This document shows positions 58,001 through 64,000 of a DNA stretch of 64,000 bases, in pieces. Origin of the DNA: Hamiltosporidium tvaerminnensis. Its lineage: Eukaryota > Microsporidia > Dubosqiidae. Below the pieces are notes generated by a model that was given only the letters and a program-made list of their open reading frames with translations, made no database searches and was not told the origin of the DNA. The stretch spans positions 1,041,501-1,105,500 of the forward strand of contig CM061247.1 in NCBI GenBank assembly GCA_022605425.2. The letters run 5' to 3'. Position numbers and translations under genes: made by a program. Positions within the stretch are counted from its first letter, which is position 1, and each line of letters begins with the position of its first letter.

Positions 58001-59949
58001 AGGTTTTAAGAAAATAGAAATTTAAAGCTGATAATAAATTAACTTTTCAATTTATTTTTTTCGAATTTGAAATGTGATTTTTTTGGTTTTGAATACATTC
58101 CTAGTTAATAGTTAATATACTACAATCTATACAGTTTTAAAAAGCCGATTCTCAATTGAAATATGAAGTGAAGTTTCTATATATATGAAGTGAAAACGTG
58201 GTCGAACATAAGTTATATACCAAAAGAGATGAGTTATGACGCGCATATATGAAGATACAAAGAATGCAATTTTTTATTCCAAGCCATTGATTAAAAGTAC
58301 AATTAAGCATGATCGTTCTATTTTTAAAGCTAATTCCTTTCAACACAATTGTAACACAGTCCGCATGTAAATTAGCAGCTTTGCGAGTTACATGCATTTC
58401 ATAAAGATGTTTATTTTGACTGCTTAAGTTATCATTTGAAAGCAAAGGTTTCTTATGCAAATGGTAAAAGGTGTAGCAACATGTGATTCGCTAGATAATT
58501 AGAGGCAAATTCACCAGTATTCACTACTAAACCACTGGCAAAGTTCTTCTTTTTCCGCCACGGAAATGAATTAAATTGACAATTTTAGAAGTAAAAAGTA
58601 CTGCATCGATATAAACAAATAAAAACATATAAAATAAATCGAAAAAAAAATAATTAACGAAGAAACCAGCTTCCCATGACATTCAACCAAATTTTTTAAC
58701 GAATGAAGTTTAGATTACTGAGAAATTTACAAAAGTGACAAAACATTTAGAAAATGCGTTTTAAGATCTATACATTACCTTCATATCCATAATAATATCA
58801 TTCTGTTTATAAGAGAGGAAATCGACGTCGGAATGATAAAATAAAAATTTCAAAGTAAAAATATGCGTGGAATAAAACAAAGATTCAGCTGAAACTAATA
58901 TTCCGCTCCAAAAATACTATTTTTCTTCCTGACGAAATTAGTGCTTTAATACATTTACAACTAAAAATTAGAAATAAATGCGACATGATCATTTGGAGCT
59001 TCATTAAACTGATCCTATACTAATTACGAAAAATCCGGTAGAAAACGAAGCATTAAACGAGAATTGGTTTCCGAAATATATTAGCATACAATTATATCTT
59101 TTATGTGTCACTAAGGAATAATAATTTGTGTAATTTTATTAAATAAAAACATATACAAGTTGAGCAAAGTATTAAGAAATAATATAACCAAAAACACAAT
59201 TATAAATATGTAATATATAGTTTCTCGAAATAAATTCCTCTTTCGTACCTTAAAAAAAGCAAAACTAAACAAAAATGAACCTACAGGTTTTAGGATTATA
59301 GATCAGTCGTACATATAAAATTAAATTTTTAAAAATAACCTTTTTTAGAAATAATAGACACAAAAATATACAAATAATAATACGAAATTAGCTTAATACT
59401 ATAAACTTTAGAATCTATTTAACTAATTCATTGGCATTAAGGCATTACAAAAAAATCAGATAAAAGTAATCAAGAATTCTTTAGTGTGACGCAAAAAATA
59501 TTTATCAAATCATTTTTATATTTTTTATTGAAGTACCATACATTAGAGAATTGTGGTTTTGAAATACATAGAGCAGTTATAATCATTTTATAGAGAACAT
59601 GAACATTATATAGGCTGAACTAGTTAAATATCTAAAATAATAGAATCTTTACATATTTTAACAGTATTAATTGGTATTATTATTCCTTCTAGCCCAACGA
59701 AAGAAATCATTATAAAAAATCTTAGAAATCCATAAAGCTAATAGAAATCCCCAATAAAATATCTTTTAATCAACTAACCTAATACCTAGGCATCGATTTA
59801 CAAAATATTTCATTTTTTTATAAAAGGTTGGATTAACCTTTCTCGGATATTAACGATGTTCTAGATTTTGAATTTTTAAATTCATCGAATATCATATTGG
59901 TATCTTTCGGAAATCTATATCTTAGAGCTTTTCAAAATGAGATGTATAA
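55088..59949. other. Long AT-rich intergenic; faint atypical patch at 58200-58600
   Basis: 4.9 kb with no gene called. Around 58200-58600 the composition is less AT-biased, and a minus-strand frame includes MHVTRKAANLHADCVTIVL (from an internal ATG near 58400). No family is recognisable. It may be a decayed transposon. No tRNA was recognised by eye. Confidence 0.45.
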
Positions 59950-60488
59950 TTATTCAACCAAGAAGTTTCCGTATGTTTCTTTATGGCAAGTTGCCCGAAG
60001 TTTAAGACGCAACTCGAAAAAGTTATCTGATTCATAAAAAAACACCAACATTTCTACATATTCTGAATCACTAGAACCTGTAAACCTACACCGATATACA
60101 TATTGGATACTTAAAAGATATTAAAACCCTTCAATGCCATACCAATATATATACCTATCATTTAGCCATATTATCCTTTTAAAAAATAATATTTTTTTTC
60201 ATATTCTCATACCCCAGGCTGTTGGCCCAAATCCATCAAGAATATATCTTAATGCTTTTACATTACAATTACCTACAATTTCAAGATATTTTTTTACAAT
60301 CTAGTTACATAAAAAACTACAAAATAATTTTCTAGAAATAAATTCACTATTTAGTATATTTATTCTAATTATACTCATTTTTATAAAACAACCAAATTTT
60401 TATCTCATTAAATATCCAAACAACAATACACATCCATTTTACATACCAATTACTAAGCAGATGGTTTTCTATTAGGCTATTTTCTCTG
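59950..60488 (-). mobile_element. 700-bp dispersed element, copy 8 (decayed, partial)
   Basis: In reverse orientation, CAATGCCATACCAATATATA, TTACATTACAATTACCTACA, TTACAATCTAGTTACATAAA and AGCAGATGGTTTTCTATTAG match the family in order. GGCAAGTTGCCCGAAG (about 59985) corresponds to the GGCAGTTGCCCGGAG block. The 3' terminus is missing or unrecognisable. Confidence 0.55.
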
Positions 60489-60752
60489 TATTCCTTATAT
60501 TCCACTAAGATATAATTTACAAAATTTTAATGAAATAGAAGTACCAATCAAATTTTATTAAAATTATTTTAACAAATCTTTTATTAATATCTTTAAACAA
60601 ATCTTTTAATAAAATATACTAACAAACTATTTATATATAGATTTACCTATAAAATAAACAAAAATTGAAGATTTACCTTATTTCTATAATTTACCTTATC
60701 AGCTACATCAACCTAATATCCCATCTTCCCCCCCTCTCATAACTCTTTTCTT

Positions 60753-62197
60753 CTACAAAAAACTACACCACCCGATATACATATTAGCCAAATTAACATC
60801 ATCACAAGCCTCTTCTATCAACTCATTAACTCTTTCATTAACATCTTTAATTTTTAATTTATCAAATAACCCACCAATAACATCATTACACCCTTTATTA
60901 CGACCCCCTCTCCTACTCCACTCAAACAACGGATCATAAACAAATCCCAACAAGTTACTAACAATAAGCTCTTTATTACAAACAAGACACTTCAACACAT
61001 CTTCCATCGTTCGTCTAAACAATCCCTCAACTCCTACACACCCAAACCCACACACAATATTCTGTGTAAGTCTAAACGGCACAACTTCTCTAATTTCTAA
61101 CATTTTTCCACTATCAAATATACAACTCAAATCCACATGCACAGCTTCTGCTGTCACAGTATCCATCAAAATATTTTCACCGTGCCGATCTCCAAGTCCC
61201 ATAAAGTATCCTACAACACACATAACAGCATAACTTATTGTAAAATTCTTTAATCTTAAATACCAGTCATAATTATTTGTACATTCCTGTACAAATTTGT
61301 AAAACACTCTTCCTACCTCATCACACACACCCCTAAAATCTTCAATTCCTATTTTCTTTCTACTTCTATATTTATTCATTATCACTGATAATATAACATC
61401 TCTCTCCTTCAAATACTCCTCACAAATATTTCTAAAGCTTCTTAAATTACCAACAATCTCCAAAATACCATTAGAAGAGTCAATAGGAACAACATTATAA
61501 GTACGTATATAGCTATTATAAGTAGTGTTAGTATTTATATTGTTATTATTATTTATATTGTTATTACCATCTATATTATTACCTATATTATCTATACTAT
61601 CTATATTACCTAAATTAAATTTACTGATATTACTATCTAAATTAACTATATTATCTAAATTAAATATATTGTCTAAATTAATATTATTATCTAAATTATA
61701 CACCCTTTTGCTATTACGTATATCTCTTACAAGTATAGTGTTAAGTAACTCATTCAATTCCATAAATCTTTTATCTTTTCTAAGATCATCTTTACTTTTA
61801 CACATAATACTATAAATTTTACCATTTTCTCCTATCAATTCTATCCTCTTAGGACATTGTAATGAATTATAAATATATATACTGTCTTTAACACCTGTTA
61901 TTTTTATATTAGATTTTCTGTTGGGAATAACAGCTTCTAAAGGAAATATGGTGTTAATGTCTGGAAATACCTTTAAAAGGCTATATGTATTAGGAGGGAG
62001 GGTGTTATGATTAGTAGTTGTTTTAAGGTTAAGATTGGGTTTATGAGTTGTATTAAAGGGGTGTTGTTTAATATTAGTGTTGTTAACCCCCTGTTGTAGA
62101 TTAGTAGTATTATTAACACCCTCTTGTTTAATAGTAGTGTTGTTAACACCCTTTATATTAATACTCTTATCATTAACACCCTTTATATTACTACTCC
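60753..62197 (-). CDS. MEC1: ATR/MEC1-type PI3K-like kinase, C-terminal part after frameshift
   Basis: This encodes the catalytic end of a PIKK that signals replication stress and DNA damage. The N-lobe is clear (NSLQCPKRIELIGENGKIYS, CKSKDDLRKDKRFMELN, RTYNVVPIDSSNGILEIV), close to ATR. The catalytic loop is GLGDRHGENIL, the activation segment is VHVDLSCIFDSGK (DFx replaced by DLS), followed by VPFRLTQNIVCGFG, YDPLFEW and a FATC end, NLANMYIGWCSFL. That ending fits Mec1 (NLSKMYIGWLPFW) better than TEL1, TOR or TRRAP. About 75 Asn/Asp/Ile-rich residues (NLDNI/NIDNN repeats) interrupt the N-lobe. The left half begins within decapeptide minisatellites. This frame is joined to the upstream part only if one extra base at 62196-62197 is discounted, so there is no real start here. 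Stop at 60755-60753, without AATAAA. Confidence 0.85.
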
Positions 62198-64000
62198 TTA
62201 TCGTTAACACCCTTTATATTACTACTCTTATCGTTAACACCCTTTATATTACTACTCTTATTACTAACACCCTTTATATTACTACCTTTACCATTAACGC
62301 CCTCTAATCCAATCTCTTTATTATTAACACCCTCTAATCCTATCCCATTATTATTAACACCCTCTAATCCTATCCCTTTATTATTAACACCCTCCAACAT
62401 ATCCTCTCCCTTTACACCCTTAACACACCTGTTAATTATATTTTCCCTTTTTAATTTCCCAATACTTACAAAATACTTACTTAACACCCCAACATCATAT
62501 AAAACCTTTTTACATAAAGAATTAACACCCTTTAATATACTATCTATTCTCTTCCTAACATCAGTGTTAGTAGAATTAATAGAAATAAGAGTGTTATAAG
62601 TACATTTATAAGGTAAATTATTGAGCATTCTTGTTAGTAATAAGGATATGTTGTTAACAATAGAAATATCTGTGTGTGATAGTTTAGAAAGTATTTGGGA
62701 ATAAAAAGGTAAGAAATAAGATATAGGAGTGTCAGTAAAGAAGGTGTAAAGGGTCGATGTAGTAGTATTAAGAGGGTGTTGTTTATTAGGGTTATTATTA
62801 ACACCCTTTAGGTTACTAGTATTATTATTAACACCCTGTTGTTTATATGTACTATTATTAACACACTTTAGGTTACTGGTATTATTACTAACACCCTTTA
62901 GGTTACTAGTGGTTGTATTAACACCCTGTTGTTTATATGTACTATTATTAACACCCTTTAGGTTAGAGGCGGTCGTTTTAACACCCTTTATCCCTATACT
63001 ACTGTCACTAACACCCCCTACCCCTAGCATATCACCCCCTGTTAATATCTCACAGTATATATGTAAAATAACAGGTATTGTCTCATAAACATACTTATTT
63101 CCATACTTAACACTTTCTATATATGACTGTAGTGATATAAAGGGTGATATTATATAAAAATATTTACCTTTTAAATAAAACATCTTTTCACTGTTTAACA
63201 TACGTTTATGTATGTTATTCCATAGAATTGTATCTTGTTTTATTTTTGTCTGTAATAACACAGATTTATTATAATAAATATAAGAGGTGTTATTATTGTT
63301 AGTTATAGTATTGTCGTTAAAGGGGTGATAAGTATTAGTACTGTTGTTAATAGGGTGATAAGTATTAGTACTTATATTAACAGGGTCTTGTTTATAGGTA
63401 CTGTTATTAACAGGGTCTTGTTTATTAGTACTTATATTAACACCCTGTTGTTTAGTATCCCTATAATTAACACCCTGTTGTTTAGTATCCCTATAATTAT
63501 CACCCATATAATTACTATCCTTATAATTAACACCCTCTAATATACTTATAAGTCTATTTATACATTCTAATGCTTTTCTTTTTCTATTAATAGTTAAATA
63601 ATACTTACTTTGTTCATATAACACTATAAAGTTATTATTAAGTAATTCTTCTACAATTTCTTCATTAAATAAGTCATATTGTTTATTTAAACGTAAATGT
63701 TTTAATCTAAGAACTTTTAAATATGAAAGATAAGAGGTAAGAAGGTAGGGGGGTGTTATATTACTAGATAGATTGTTAAAGGGGTGTTGTTCATAAAGTG
63801 TGTTATTAAGAGGGTTTTGTTCATAGAGTGTGTTTTTAAGAGGGTGTTGTTCATAAAGTGTCTTATTAAGAGGGTTTTGATTACTAGACTGATAGTTAAA
63901 GGGGTGATAATTATTGGTATTGTTATTAAAGGGGTGTTGATTACTACTCATATTACTAACACCCTTTAAATTACTACTAATATTACTAACACCCTTTAAA
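62040..64000. repeat. 30-bp in-frame minisatellite blocks in MEC1
   Basis: Five blocks of 30-bp units (10 codons each) lie at about 62040-62190, 62190-62400, 62770-63000, 63300-63545 and 63760-64000, roughly 34 units in all. Each unit contains one motif of the AACACCC type. In some units it reads AAGGGTGTTAA on the coding strand (KGVN), in others CACCCCTTTAA (HPFN), with intermediates CCCTGTTAA (DPVN) and CCCTATTAA (HPIN). Unit length is kept at a multiple of three except at the single frameshift. Confidence 0.85.
62191..64000 (-). CDS. MEC1: ATR/MEC1-type kinase, upstream part (FAT region), partial
   Basis: The frame is open from the right edge to a TAG at 62193-62191, which results from one additional base (CC at 62196-62197) in an otherwise exact repeat unit. 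The same sequence shifted by one continues into the kinase at 60753-62197. An in-frame ATG at 63951 is not a plausible start, because the frame is open above it and the protein needs its HEAT/FAT region. Non-repeat segments such as KVLRLKHLRLNKQYDLFNEE and SKYYLTINRKRKALECINRL have the helical character of a FAT domain. Between them lie about 30 decapeptide repeats ending in KGVN, QQGVN, QDPVN, YHPIN or QHPFN. If the frameshift is a sequencing error the gene may be intact. If not, it is a recent pseudogene. Confidence 0.7.
   Translation of the reverse strand, partial: LKGVSNISSNLKGVSNMSSNQHPFNNNTNNYHPFNYQSSNQNPLNKTLYEQHPLKNTLYEQNPLNNTLYEQHPFNNLSSNITPPYLLTSYLSYLKVLRLKHLRLNKQYDLFNEEIVEELLNNNFIVLYEQSKYYLTINRKRKALECINRLISILEGVNYKDSNYMGDNYRDTKQQGVNYRDTKQQGVNISTNKQDPVNNSTYKQDPVNISTNTYHPINNSTNTYHPFNDNTITNNNNTSYIYYNKSVLLQTKIKQDTILWNNIHKRMLNSEKMFYLKGKYFYIISPFISLQSYIESVKYGNKYVYETIPVILHIYCEILTGGDMLGVGGVSDSSIGIKGVKTTASNLKGVNNSTYKQQGVNTTTSNLKGVSNNTSNLKCVNNSTYKQQGVNNNTSNLKGVNNNPNKQHPLNTTTSTLYTFFTDTPISYFLPFYSQILSKLSHTDISIVNNISLLLTRMLNNLPYKCTYNTLISINSTNTDVRKRIDSILKGVNSLCKKVLYDVGVLSKYFVSIGKLKRENIINRCVKGVKGEDMLEGVNNKGIGLEGVNNNGIGLEGVNNKEIGLEGVNGKGSNIKGVSNKSSNIKGVNDKSSNIKGVNDKE

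Noticed and set aside
63784-63969. Plus-strand frames opposite MEC1, rich in Ile/Leu/Thr (also 61525-61815, 62077-62307, 63325-63540)
   Set aside because: They are antisense shadows of the minisatellite in the MEC1 coding strand.

Overview
The window looks like microsporidian nuclear DNA. It is very AT-rich, and every recognisable gene is intronless and shorter than its yeast or animal counterpart. Six start codons have a CCC run within about 15 bases upstream, and five stop codons are overlapped by an AATAAA signal. The gene set is core eukaryotic: ribosome biogenesis, proteasome, replication factor C, a NEDD8-type E2, exosome and an ATR/Mec1 kinase. I cannot name the genus. The low gene density, with about nine intact or partial genes in 64 kb, and the many decayed transposons suggest one of the large-genome microsporidia rather than a compact one such as Encephalitozoon.

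Layout, left to right. 1-1649 (-) is the 5' part of a large leucine/isoleucine-rich (LRR-like) protein that runs off the left edge. 6884-9082 (+) is BMS1. 11947-13749 (-) is a DBP10-type helicase with altered motifs. 15954-17102 (+) is a secreted or single-pass Ser/Asn/Asp-rich protein. 23805-24992 (-) is the proteasome ATPase RPT6. About 26.0-37.6 kb is a graveyard of non-LTR retrotransposons of the R2/R4 (Dong) type. 39042-40859 (-) is RFC1, divergent from UBC12 at 41106-41549 (+). 42.7-45.7 kb and 52.8-55.1 kb are decayed LRR-family genes. 48373-49089 (-) is RRP40. 60753 to the right edge (-) is an ATR/MEC1 kinase broken by one extra base.

Several layers of repeats overlie the genes. First, a roughly 700-bp dispersed non-coding element occurs in eight copies, one with a perfect 17-bp target-site duplication. 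It ends in AAATAAA, like the retrotransposons here, so it may be a SINE-like passenger of them. Second, a roughly 225-bp family shares the 700-bp family's 5' head. Third, a short motif close to TTAACACCCCTTTA occurs in both orientations. It is found in the RFC1-UBC12 intergenic region, in an insertion in RRP40 (read as NTPL), and in 30-bp minisatellites in MEC1 (read as KGVN in one orientation and HPFN in the other). Fourth, the 3' coding ends of RRP40 and UBC12 have been copied downstream of their own genes. The third and fourth layers are the strongest candidates for something undescribed.

The core genes are single housekeeping functions and do not form an operon or pathway cluster. RFC1 and UBC12 probably share a 240-bp bidirectional promoter region. 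No tRNA, rRNA or CRISPR was recognised.
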